12,887 nt of DNA, taken from assembly GCA_902478875.1 (NCBI GenBank), contig CABSMZ010000038.1:1-12887 (forward strand). Reading direction: 5' to 3'. Source of the stretch: an uncultured Collinsella sp. (lineage in GTDB: Bacteria > Actinomycetota > Coriobacteriia > Coriobacteriales > Coriobacteriaceae). The notes below the pieces were generated by a model that was not told the DNA's origin, did not search any database, and worked only from the letters and a program-made list of their open reading frames with translations. A program made the position numbers and the translations under genes. This document shows positions 1-6,655 of the stretch, in pieces (the first letter of the stretch is position 1; each line of letters starts with the position of its first letter).

Positions 1-26
1 GCAACCATACATGACGCTACCAAGAG

Positions 27-52
27 AGAGGGTCCTACGGGGCCCTCTTTTT
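27..52 (+). terminator. Rho-independent terminator of an upstream transcript
   Basis: A 9-bp stem (27-35 with 40-48, one G-U pair) closes a TACG loop and runs straight into a five-T tract at 48-52. This is the classical intrinsic terminator form. It ends whatever lies left of the window and separates it from the sugar operon starting at 219. Confidence 0.85.
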
Positions 53-74
53 GTTGCCCTTGTATGTTCAGATT

Positions 75-196
75 GTTTACATACCGTTTAGGCTGATTTC
101 TCTACCGTTTACGGGACTTTCGCGCTAAACTACTAAACAAAAGAGTAAAACATTTAGTAAACAGAACAAAACGAAACATGCGTCTGTTTACTGAAT
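75..196 (+). promoter_or_regulatory. AT-rich leader with an array of GTTTAC-like half-sites (putative operator region)
   Basis: The leader of the sugar operon is much more AT-rich than the genes around it. It repeats a GTTTA(C/G) motif or its complement at 75-80, 86-91, 107-112, 125-130, 133-138, 157-162 and 186-191. TACCGTTTA occurs twice (82-90 and 103-111), exactly 21 bp apart, about two helical turns. ATTTAGTAAACAG (152-164) faces CTGTTTACTGAAT (184-196) as an inverted repeat matching at 12 of 13 positions. Inference: binding sites for a sugar-responsive repressor or activator, such as one of the DeoR, GntR or LacI class; the regulator is not in the window. No convincing -35/-10 pair was found; TTTACG (108-113) with TACTAA (131-136) at 17 bp is only a weak match. 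Confidence 0.55.
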
Positions 197-218
197 ATGT
201 GATTAGGGGAGGACATAC

Positions 219-1619
219 ATGGATAAGATCAAGCTCGGTTTCGTGCCCACGCGCCGCAGCATCTTTAGCGCGCCGGACGCAATCAAGTATCGCGGTCTGA
301 CGGCTGATCGCCTGCGCGAGATCGGCGTCGACATTGTGGATATCGACGACATCAACGACGAGGGCCTGCTGTTCGACGACAGCCATATCGCGCCTATCAT
401 CGAGAAGTTCCGCGCCGAGGGCGTCGACGGCATCATGCTCTGCCACGCCAACTTTGGTACCGAGTACGTCTGCGCCCGCCTTGCCCGCGAGCTCGGTCTG
501 CCCGTGCTGCTGTGGGGCCCGCGCGACGAGCGCCCCGAGCCCGACGGCACCCGCCTGCGCGATAGCCAGTGCGGCCTGTTCGCCACCGGCAAGGTCCTGC
601 GCCGCTTCCAGGTTCCCTTCACCTACATGACTAACTGCCGCCTGACCGATCCCGAGTTCGAGCGCGGCGTCTGGGACTTTTTGGCCGTGTGCAACGTGGT
701 CAAGACCTTCAAGCACACCCGTATTCTGCAGATGGCCACCCGTCCGTTCGACTTCTGGTCGACCATGTGCAACGAGGGCGAGCTGCTCGAGAAGTTCAAC
801 ATCCAGCTTTCGCCCATCCCCATGACCGAGCTTGTCCAGGCCGTGCGCGACGCCCAGGCCGACGAGCAGGCCATGGCCGCCATGCTCGCCCACATTGCCG
901 ACAGCTTCGAGATTTGCATCCCCGAGGATAAGGTTCCCGCGGTTGCCGGTCTTGCCATCGCCATGAAGCGCCTGGTCGAGAAGTACGGTTGCAACGCCGG
1001 TGCCATCCAGTGCTGGAACGCCCTGCAGGACGAGTTGGGCATTATGCCCTGCGCCGCCAACGCCATCCTCAACGAGATGGGTATCCCCATCGTATGCGAG
1101 ACCGATATTCACGGCGCCATCACCGCACTGATGGTCGAGGCCGCCGACCTGGGCCGTCACCGCGGCATGTTCGCCGACTGGACCGTGCGTCATCCCGATA
1201 ACGAGAACGGCGAGCTGCTGCAGCACTGCGGCCCCTGGCCCTGCAGCTGCGCGGCCGTCAAGCCCAAGCTCACCTACCCGCTGGCCTTCGATCACCCCGG
1301 CGCGCTGACGGCCGAGGCCAAGCACGGCGACCTCACCCTTGCCCGCTTTGACGGCGACAACGGCGAGTACTCGCTGCTGCTGGGCAACGCCCGCGGCATC
1401 GACGGCCCGGCCGGCATGGGCACCTACCTGTGGGTCGAGGTCGACAACCTCAAGCGCCTCGAGGCCAAGATCGTCGAGGGTCCCTACATCCACCACTGCG
1501 TCGCCATTCACGCCAACGTGGTGCCGGTGCTCTACGAGGCATGCAAGTACATCGGCATTGCCCCCGACTTATACGACCCGATTGAAGAAGACGTCAAAGC
1601 TTACCTGCGAGGAGAGTAG
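219..1619 (+). CDS. L-fucose/L-arabinose isomerase family sugar isomerase
   Basis: Predicted cytosolic aldose-ketose isomerase of 466 residues, the size expected for this superfamily. The fold class is indicated by an N-terminal region with the GIMLCHANFGTE segment (71-82), a central CETDIHGA motif (293-300) resembling the metal-site segment of arabinose/fucose isomerases, and a late GPYIHH block (421-426) with a further His at 431. Glu272, Glu294/Asp296 and His425/426/431 are candidate Mn2+ ligands. The start at 219 has a strong ribosome site, GGGGAGG at 206-212. It is the first gene of an operon, two bases ahead of the transketolase N-terminal gene, so its ketose product should be phosphorylated by the kinase at 3449 and split by the transketolase. 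The substrate is unknown. It is not full-length E. coli-type FucI (about 590 residues). Family confidence is high, substrate confidence low. Confidence 0.8.
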   Translation: MDKIKLGFVPTRRSIFSAPDAIKYRGLTADRLREIGVDIVDIDDINDEGLLFDDSHIAPIIEKFRAEGVDGIMLCHANFGTEYVCARLARELGLPVLLWGPRDERPEPDGTRLRDSQCGLFATGKVLRRFQVPFTYMTNCRLTDPEFERGVWDFLAVCNVVKTFKHTRILQMATRPFDFWSTMCNEGELLEKFNIQLSPIPMTELVQAVRDAQADEQAMAAMLAHIADSFEICIPEDKVPAVAGLAIAMKRLVEKYGCNAGAIQCWNALQDELGIMPCAANAILNEMGIPIVCETDIHGAITALMVEAADLGRHRGMFADWTVRHPDNENGELLQHCGPWPCSCAAVKPKLTYPLAFDHPGALTAEAKHGDLTLARFDGDNGEYSLLLGNARGIDGPAGMGTYLWVEVDNLKRLEAKIVEGPYIHHCVAIHANVVPVLYEACKYIGIAPDLYDPIEEDVKAYLRGE

Positions 1620-1621
1620 AA

Positions 1622-2458
1622 ATGGCAACTATCGAAGAGCTTGAGTCCCTGCGTTGGGACCTTCGCCGCGATTGCGTCGACATCATCATGGCTGGCGCCG
1701 GCGGCCACATCGGCGGCGACATGTCGGTGATCGACGCCCTCATGACCCTCTATGCCAACCACCTCAACATTTCGCCCGAGACCGTCGACGATCCCGACCG
1801 CGATCGCTTTGTACTCTCCAAGGGCCACGCCATGGAGGCCTACTATGCGGTGCTCTGCCACGAGGGCTATCTGGACCTCGACGACGTCAAGGCCCGCTTC
1901 TCTAAGTTCGGCAGCCCCTACATCGGCCACCCCAACAACAAACTCAAGGGCATCGAGATGAACTCGGGCTCGCTGGGCCATGGCCTGCCCGTGGCCGTGG
2001 GCATGGCGCTTGCCGGCAAGATGGACGGTCGCGACTACCGCGTCTACACCATCATGGGCGACGGCGAGCTTGCCGAGGGCTCGGTCTGGGAGGGCGCCAT
2101 GAGCGGCGGCAACTACCAGCTCGATAACCTGTGCGCGCTCGTGGATCGCAACCGCCTGCAGATTAGCGGCAGCACCGAGGACGTCATGAAGCAGGACTCG
2201 CAGGAGGAGCGCTGGGCCGCCTTCGGTTGGAACGTGCTCTCCATTCCGGGCAACGACGTCCAGGCCATCGACGCCGCGCTGACGCTTGCGGCCGAGACTA
2301 AGGGAAAGCCTACGGTCATCATCCTCAACACGGTGAAGGGCTATGGCTCGCCCGTTATGGAGGACAAGGCCGGCTGGCATCATCACCTGCCCAACGACGA
2401 GGAATATGCCCAGATCATCGCCGATTTCGCTGCCCATAAGGAGGCCATCAATGGCTAA
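1622..2458 (+). CDS. Transketolase, N-terminal (thiamine diphosphate-binding) subunit
   Basis: Encodes 278 residues, the usual length of the N-terminal half in split transketolases. Visible motifs are SKGHA (66-70), the GSLGHGL loop (116-122) and the ThDP/Mg2+ motif starting GDGE at 146-149 and continuing through the conserved WEGAM segment to DN at 168-169. It works as a heteromer with the next gene product, moving a two-carbon ketol unit between sugar phosphates. Ribosome site GGAGAG (1611-1616) lies inside the end of the isomerase gene, only two bases after whose stop this gene starts. Its own stop overlaps the next start. Clustering with an isomerase and a kinase points to a dedicated catabolic enzyme, possibly for apulose 4-phosphate, instead of the housekeeping transketolase. 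That specificity is inference. Confidence 0.92.
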   Translation: MATIEELESLRWDLRRDCVDIIMAGAGGHIGGDMSVIDALMTLYANHLNISPETVDDPDRDRFVLSKGHAMEAYYAVLCHEGYLDLDDVKARFSKFGSPYIGHPNNKLKGIEMNSGSLGHGLPVAVGMALAGKMDGRDYRVYTIMGDGELAEGSVWEGAMSGGNYQLDNLCALVDRNRLQISGSTEDVMKQDSQEERWAAFGWNVLSIPGNDVQAIDAALTLAAETKGKPTVIILNTVKGYGSPVMEDKAGWHHHLPNDEEYAQIIADFAAHKEAING

Positions 2459-3392
2459 CAAGATCGCCAACCGCAAGGTTATCTGCGACACGCTGCTCGA
2501 GGCCGCCAAGACCGATAAGGACATCGTCGTCCTGTGCTCCGACTCCCGCGGCTCCGCATCGCTCACGCCGTTCTTCGATCAGTATCCCCAGCAGTCCGTC
2601 GAGGTCGGCATCGCCGAGCAGGACCTGGTGAGCATCGCCGCCGGCATGGCTTCGTGCGGCAAGAAGGCCTGGGCCGCCTCGCCGGCGTCCTTTGTGACCA
2701 CGCGCTCGTATGAGCAGTGCAAGGTCGATGTTTCGTACTCCAATACCAACGTCAAGCTCATCGGCATTTCGGGCGGCGTTTCCTACGGCGCCTTGGGCAT
2801 GAGCCATCACTCCGCGCAGGATATCGCCGCCATGAGCGCGATTCCCAACATGCGCGTGTATCTGCCGAGCGATCGCTTCCAGACCGCCGAGCTCGTGCGC
2901 GCCCTGGTTGCCGACAACAAGCCGGCCTACATCCGCGTGGGCCGCAACCCGGTCGAGGACGTGTACACCGAGGACGAGTGCCCGTTCCAGATGGACCGCG
3001 CCACCTGGGTGCGTCGCGGCACCGATGTGACGATTGTCGCCACCGGCGAGATGGTCCGCCATGCCGTGGACGCCGCCGACCTGCTGGCCGAGCAGGGCAT
3101 CTCGGCAACGGTGCTCGACATGTACTGCGTCAAGCCGCTCGATACCGAGGCCGTGATCGAGGCCGCCGGGGCTACGCGCGCTGTCGTGACCGTCGAGGAG
3201 CACAGCCCCTTCGGCGGCCTGGGTTCCATGGTCGCGCAGGTCGTGGGCGAGCATTGCCCGCGTCCGGTCAAGTGCCTGAGCCTGCCCGACGCGCCGGTCA
3301 TCACCGGCACGAGCCCCGAGGTCTTCGCGCACTACGGCCTCACCGGCGAAGGCATTGCCAAGACGGTTGCCGAGTTCCTGCCCGCAGAGTAA
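2451..3392 (+). CDS. Transketolase, C-terminal (pyrimidine-binding) subunit
   Basis: Encodes 313 residues. The start chosen is ATG 2451, which overlaps the stop of the preceding gene by 8 bp (translational coupling) and has AAGGAGG at 2438-2444. The open frame extends upstream to 2343, but that part is only the shifted frame of the partner gene. The GIAEQD motif (53-58) carries the catalytic Glu56 that activates ThDP. GMSHHSAQDIAAM (116-128) and the following IPNM are typical of the split C-terminal subunit, and the last third is the transketolase C-terminal domain. It should form an alpha2-beta2 enzyme with the 1622-2458 product. An almost perfect palindrome follows four bases after the stop. 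Confidence 0.92.
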   Translation: MANKIANRKVICDTLLEAAKTDKDIVVLCSDSRGSASLTPFFDQYPQQSVEVGIAEQDLVSIAAGMASCGKKAWAASPASFVTTRSYEQCKVDVSYSNTNVKLIGISGGVSYGALGMSHHSAQDIAAMSAIPNMRVYLPSDRFQTAELVRALVADNKPAYIRVGRNPVEDVYTEDECPFQMDRATWVRRGTDVTIVATGEMVRHAVDAADLLAEQGISATVLDMYCVKPLDTEAVIEAAGATRAVVTVEEHSPFGGLGSMVAQVVGEHCPRPVKCLSLPDAPVITGTSPEVFAHYGLTGEGIAKTVAEFLPAE

Positions 3393-3395
3393 TTG

Positions 3396-3430
3396 GAATG
3401 TGACAAAGGGACAGTCCCTTTGTCACATTC
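3396..3430. repeat. Perfect 17-bp palindrome with 1-nt spacer between transketolase and kinase genes
   Basis: The left arm 3396-3412 and right arm 3414-3430 are exact reverse complements around a single A; the core reads TGTGACAAAGGGAC. It fills nearly the whole 56-bp gap between the transketolase stop and the kinase start. There is only a short TTTT after the right arm, so it is a poor terminator. In RNA it would be a long hairpin just before the kinase ribosome site. From memory, very similar TGTGACAAAGGGAC palindromes are scattered through Collinsella and related genomes; this could not be checked here. Confidence 0.85.
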
Positions 3431-3448
3431 ATTTTGAAAGGGGTGGCC

Positions 3449-4939
3449 ATGGGCCGCTACATCATCGGTATCGACCAGTCCACGCAGGGCACTAAGGCGC
3501 TGCTGGTGGACGAGGGCGGCCATCTGATCCATCGTGCCGACCGCTCACATCGCCAGATTGTCAACGAGGCCGGCTGGGTGAGTCATGATCCGGCCGAGAT
3601 CGCCGCCAACGTGCTGGCCGTGGCGCGCGCCGTGGTGGAGGAGACTGGGGTAGATCCGGCTGACATCGCCGGCATCGGTATTTCCAACCAGCGCGAGACT
3701 ACCGTTGCCTGGAGGCGCACGACGGGCGAGCCGCTGTGCGACGCCGTGGTGTGGCAGTGCGCCCGCGCCCGCGAGCTGTGCGACGAGCTGGCCGCGCGCG
3801 AGGGCGTGGCCGAGCTGGTGCGTGACACGACGGGCCTGGTGCTCTCGCCCTACTATCCGGCGGGCAAGATGGCTTGGATCCTCGAGAACGTTCCCGCGGC
3901 AGCCGAGGCCGCGGCGGCGGGCGAGCTGTGTCTGGGCACTATCGACGCCTGGGTGGTCTGGACGCTCACGGGCGGCGCGGAGTTCCGCTGCGACTGGTCC
4001 AACGCCAGCCGCACACAGCTCTTCGACCTGCGCCGTGGCTGCTGGAGCGAGCCGGTGTGCGAGGCCTTTGGCGTCGACGTGGCCTGCCTGCCGCAGGTGA
4101 CCGATTCCGACGGCCTGTTTGGCACAACGGACCTGGGTGGCTTTTTGCCGGCTCCCGTGCCGGTGCACGGCGTGCTGGGCGACAGCCATGCGGCCCTGTT
4201 TGCGCAGGGCTGCCACAGCCGCGGCATGGCCAAGGCGACCTATGGCACCGGCAGCTCGGTCATGATGAACGTCGGCGACGAGTTTGTTGCCAGCTCACAC
4301 GGGCTTTCGAGCTCGCTTGCGTGGCGTATGGACGGTGTGACCGAGTACGTGCTCGAGGGCAACGTGAGCTACGCCGGCGCCGTCAAGACATGGCTACGCG
4401 ACGACCTGGAGCTCATCAACAATCCCGAGGAAGTCACCGACCTGTGCTACGCCGCCAATCCGGCGAGCCGCGTCTACTTTGTGCCGGCGTTCACTGGCCT
4501 GGGCGCGCCGCACTGGGCGAGCGATGCCGAGGGCTGCGTCTTTGGCATGACACGCACCACGGGCCGCGCGGAATTCGTAAAGGCGGCCGATGAGTCGATC
4601 GCCTACCAGATTTTCGACGTGATCGATGCGATGGTCGAGGATTCGGGCGCGGCGCTTTCCGAGCTTCGTGTTGATGGCGGTCCCACGCGCGACGCGTACC
4701 TGATGCAGTTTGAGAGCGACTTGGTTGGCTCGCCCATCCGCATCGCGAGCAATGACGAGATGAGCGGCCTGGGCGCGGCCTGGGCCTGCGGTATTGCGCT
4801 GGGCATGTACACGCGCGATGTCGTCGACGTCTACGGCGCCCGCGGCATCGTGGAGCCGTCGATGCCCGCCGACGAGCGCGCCAAAAAGATCGCCGGCTGG
4901 CGCCACGCCGTAGCCGCGACTATCTCGTACACGGCCTAG
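3449..4939 (+). CDS. FGGY-family carbohydrate kinase, glycerol-kinase-like subgroup
   Basis: ATP-dependent sugar kinase of 496 residues, the normal FGGY length. The N-terminal phosphate motif GIDQSTQGTK (7-16), GISNQRETT (77-85), TGLVLSPYY (128-136) and GTIDAW (163-168) track glycerol kinase closely. The catalytic Asp is Asp245 in GVLGDSHAA, followed by ATYGTGSS (263-270), and VDGG lies in the C-terminal ATP-binding domain. ATG 3449 is preferred over TTG 3434 because AAAGGGG sits 5-12 bases upstream. Context (isomerase plus split transketolase) argues for a ketose such as apulose or xylulose as substrate instead of glycerol, despite the GlpK-like sequence. Whether it is co-transcribed through the 3396-3430 palindrome is open. 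A long hairpin lies 28 bp after the stop. Confidence 0.85.
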   Translation: MGRYIIGIDQSTQGTKALLVDEGGHLIHRADRSHRQIVNEAGWVSHDPAEIAANVLAVARAVVEETGVDPADIAGIGISNQRETTVAWRRTTGEPLCDAVVWQCARARELCDELAAREGVAELVRDTTGLVLSPYYPAGKMAWILENVPAAAEAAAAGELCLGTIDAWVVWTLTGGAEFRCDWSNASRTQLFDLRRGCWSEPVCEAFGVDVACLPQVTDSDGLFGTTDLGGFLPAPVPVHGVLGDSHAALFAQGCHSRGMAKATYGTGSSVMMNVGDEFVASSHGLSSSLAWRMDGVTEYVLEGNVSYAGAVKTWLRDDLELINNPEEVTDLCYAANPASRVYFVPAFTGLGAPHWASDAEGCVFGMTRTTGRAEFVKAADESIAYQIFDVIDAMVEDSGAALSELRVDGGPTRDAYLMQFESDLVGSPIRIASNDEMSGLGAAWACGIALGMYTRDVVDVYGARGIVEPSMPADERAKKIAGWRHAVAATISYTA

Positions 4940-4967
4940 GCGGCTGCGCGGCGTCCAGACAGCTCAT

Positions 4968-5037
4968 TTGGGATGGGGCTTTTTTGACTGGTATGATTGG
5001 TGCGACCATTCGAACCAGCTAAAAGAGCCCGTCCCAA
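4968..5037. repeat. Long imperfect inverted repeat between kinase and luxS; possible terminator or leader hairpin
   Basis: The left arm 4968-4992 pairs with 5014-5037 over about 24 bp with one bulge and a few mismatches. The ends are TTGGGAT and GTCCCAA, and a T6 run in the left arm faces AAAAGAG in the right. A smaller TGGT/ACCA stem sits in the apical loop. It ends about 10 bases before the luxS ribosome site. It may terminate kinase transcription, structure the luxS leader, or be an interspersed palindromic element. No close second copy exists in the window. Confidence 0.65.
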
Positions 5038-5060
5038 TTTGACTATCGAGAGGATCTGCC

Positions 5061-5549
5061 ATGGAGCGCATCGCGAGCTTTTCCGTTGACCATCTGCTGC
5101 TTGAGCCCGGCGTGTATGTGAGCCGCATCGACCGCGATCCGGCGACCGGCGCCGCCGTCACCACGTTTGACCTGCGCCTGACCACGCCCAACAAGGAGCC
5201 GGTCATGAACACGGCCGAGTGCCACACCATCGAGCACCTGGGCGCGACGTTCCTTCGCAACTATGCCGAGTGGTCGAGCCGCATTGTCTACTTTGGCCCC
5301 ATGGGCTGCCGCACGGGCTTTTACCTCGTCGTGTTTGGTGAGGTGACGAGCGAGGAGATTCTGTCGCTCGTGCGTGAGCTGTTCGAGTTTGTCGCCGGCT
5401 TTGAGGGCGATGTCCCCGGTGCCGCTCCCGAGGAGTGCGGTAACTATCTGGACCAGAACCTCCCCATGGCAAACTGGCTCGCGCACCGTTATCTCGACCG
5501 CGATCTGGCCGATATCGACGAGAAGCACCTGCACTATCAGCAGGCATAG
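5061..5549 (+). CDS. luxS: S-ribosylhomocysteine lyase LuxS
   Basis: Cytosolic metalloenzyme that cleaves S-ribosylhomocysteine to homocysteine and the AI-2 precursor 4,5-dihydroxypentane-2,3-dione, within the activated methyl cycle. At 162 residues it is standard size and complete. The metal and active site is visible: HTIEH (55-59, His55 and His59 as ligands, Glu58 as general base), GPMGCRTGF (79-87, catalytic Cys83) and ECGNY (125-129, ligand Cys126). The early DHLLLEPG segment (10-17) is also typical. GAGAGGATC at 5047-5055 gives the ribosome site. It stands alone between the sugar operon and the low-GC cassette, with no pfs or metabolic neighbour in the window. Confidence 0.97.
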   Translation: MERIASFSVDHLLLEPGVYVSRIDRDPATGAAVTTFDLRLTTPNKEPVMNTAECHTIEHLGATFLRNYAEWSSRIVYFGPMGCRTGFYLVVFGEVTSEEILSLVRELFEFVAGFEGDVPGAAPEECGNYLDQNLPMANWLAHRYLDRDLADIDEKHLHYQQA

Positions 5550-5665
5550 GGCCGCCCTCTGCCTCCAAACCGTTCACACGGAGATATCGACCGTTTAACT
5601 GTTTAGAAGTGTTTATTCGAGGTCATTAGCACTAGCTCGCTTAAACTAGTTCTCAGAGTGATATT

Positions 5666-5740
5666 CAGGCAAGGCTCCTGAAGCAGCATCTGTTGACATT
5701 GATTGTCGGATTCTGCTTCGGGAGCCTTGTTCTGTTTAGG
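5666..5740 (+). promoter_or_regulatory. Leader terminator with candidate BglG-type antiterminator site
   Basis: Arms 5670-5686 and 5713-5729 form a 17-bp stem with one G-U wobble, followed by the U-rich TTCTGTTT. This fits an intrinsic terminator ending 18 bases before the antiterminator gene. The left arm overlaps CAGGCAAGGC (5666-5675), which resembles the conserved 3' half (CAGGCAARAC) of ribonucleic antiterminator sites bound by BglG/LicT proteins. The matching 5' half is not clear; GCTTAAACTAG at about 5639-5649 is a weak candidate and needs an unusually long loop. Overlap of such a site with the terminator stem is the known mechanism, so self-regulation of the operon is likely. Confidence 0.6.
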
Positions 5741-5747
5741 GGGGCAC

Positions 5748-6587
5748 ATGGAAATTGTTAAACGAATTAATACCAGCGCTGTCCTCTGCGTCGATGGAAA
5801 TGGCAGACAGTTGGTTGCATTCGGCCGTGGTCTGGGGTTCAAGAATGTCGGAGACGAGGTCCCTCTTTCGGAGATTCAACGAACGTTTTATAACGTTAGC
5901 TCTCGCTACATCGCTCTCGTTGACGAGGTCCCCGACGAGCTTCTCGAGCTTACCTCGGATGTTATTGATATGTCGACAGGTTTGCTGCCTTATGAGGTGA
6001 GCCCTAATTTGCCGTTTATCCTTGCGGACCATATCGCGTATGCGGTTAAGCGCAAAGAGCAAAATATCGTTGTCCGCATGCCTTTATCGTTTGATGTCCG
6101 CCAACAATATCCCGTCGAATTTAAAATCGGCGAGTATGCACTTAGGATAATCAGGAAACGTCTTAACGTTAGGCTTCCAGCTCATGAGGCAGTTGGAATT
6201 GCCATGGCGTTTATCAATAACATGGCCGATTCGGACTCATGCGAAGTAGTTAAAGAGTTTAGCGCGGATATCTACGATCGTGTTCTGGAGGAGTCAACCG
6301 TTGCTGTTGAAAATCGGCTTGGCATTCAAGTTGATCGGGAAGGTTTCGATTACGCAAGGTTCGCAACCCATCTTCAGTACTTATTCAATAGGTTGAACTC
6401 TGGCGAAAGCATCGTGAGCGACAACCGCAAGATGTACCTCTCGCTCAAAAAAGAATATCCGGTGGCATCAATGTGCGCCGATGATATTGCTTCTGTTCTC
6501 AGCCGACTGACGGGGCGGGAACTTATAGACGAAGAAAGACTCTACCTCATGATGCACATCAATCGAATTGCATCGAAAACAAGGTAA
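5748..6587 (+). CDS. BglG/LicT-family transcriptional antiterminator with two PRD domains
   Basis: RNA-binding antiterminator of 279 residues, matching the family length. The N-terminal CAT RNA-binding domain (about 1-58: MEIVKRINTSAVL, then GFKN) is followed by PRD1 (about 65-170) and PRD2 (about 172-277). The four PTS-phosphorylated histidines are all present: His95, His146, His208 and His270. HPr/EII phosphorylation of these should couple activity to sugar supply and catabolite status. ATG 5748 was chosen over upstream codons because translation there begins exactly at the conserved CAT domain and AGGGGGG lies 4-10 bases before it. It is followed by the PTS permease it presumably controls, and its own leader carries a terminator hairpin. 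GC content is visibly lower than in luxS next door. Confidence 0.93.
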   Translation: MEIVKRINTSAVLCVDGNGRQLVAFGRGLGFKNVGDEVPLSEIQRTFYNVSSRYIALVDEVPDELLELTSDVIDMSTGLLPYEVSPNLPFILADHIAYAVKRKEQNIVVRMPLSFDVRQQYPVEFKIGEYALRIIRKRLNVRLPAHEAVGIAMAFINNMADSDSCEVVKEFSADIYDRVLEESTVAVENRLGIQVDREGFDYARFATHLQYLFNRLNSGESIVSDNRKMYLSLKKEYPVASMCADDIASVLSRLTGRELIDEERLYLMMHINRIASKTR

Positions 6588-6655
6588 TTAGTTGGCAAAG
6601 GCGCGCGCTTTGCTGATGGTTACATATAAAACTCAACATGGGAGAAATGGTATTT

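Noticed and set aside
102..1511. Open frame of 469 codons on the - strand opposite the sugar isomerase gene
   Set aside because: It mirrors the codon bias of a high-GC gene; its product is low-complexity (V, A, G, H, D rich), matches no family, and lacks a ribosome site.
1601..3332. Long - strand frames opposite the transketolase genes (1601-2566, 2448-3332)
   Set aside because: Both lie fully antisense to genes with clear motifs and have no recognisable domains.
3434..3448. TTG start for the FGGY kinase
   Set aside because: It would place the start inside the purine-rich ribosome site; ATG 3449 begins directly at the conserved N-terminus.
4940..5060. SAH- or SAM-type riboswitch ahead of luxS
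   Set aside because: A hairpin is present, but none of the conserved core bases of those riboswitches could be recognised.
6593..6617. Small GCAAAG/CTTTGC inverted repeat between the antiterminator and PTS genes
   Set aside because: A 6-bp stem without a T-tract; too weak to call a terminator or operator.
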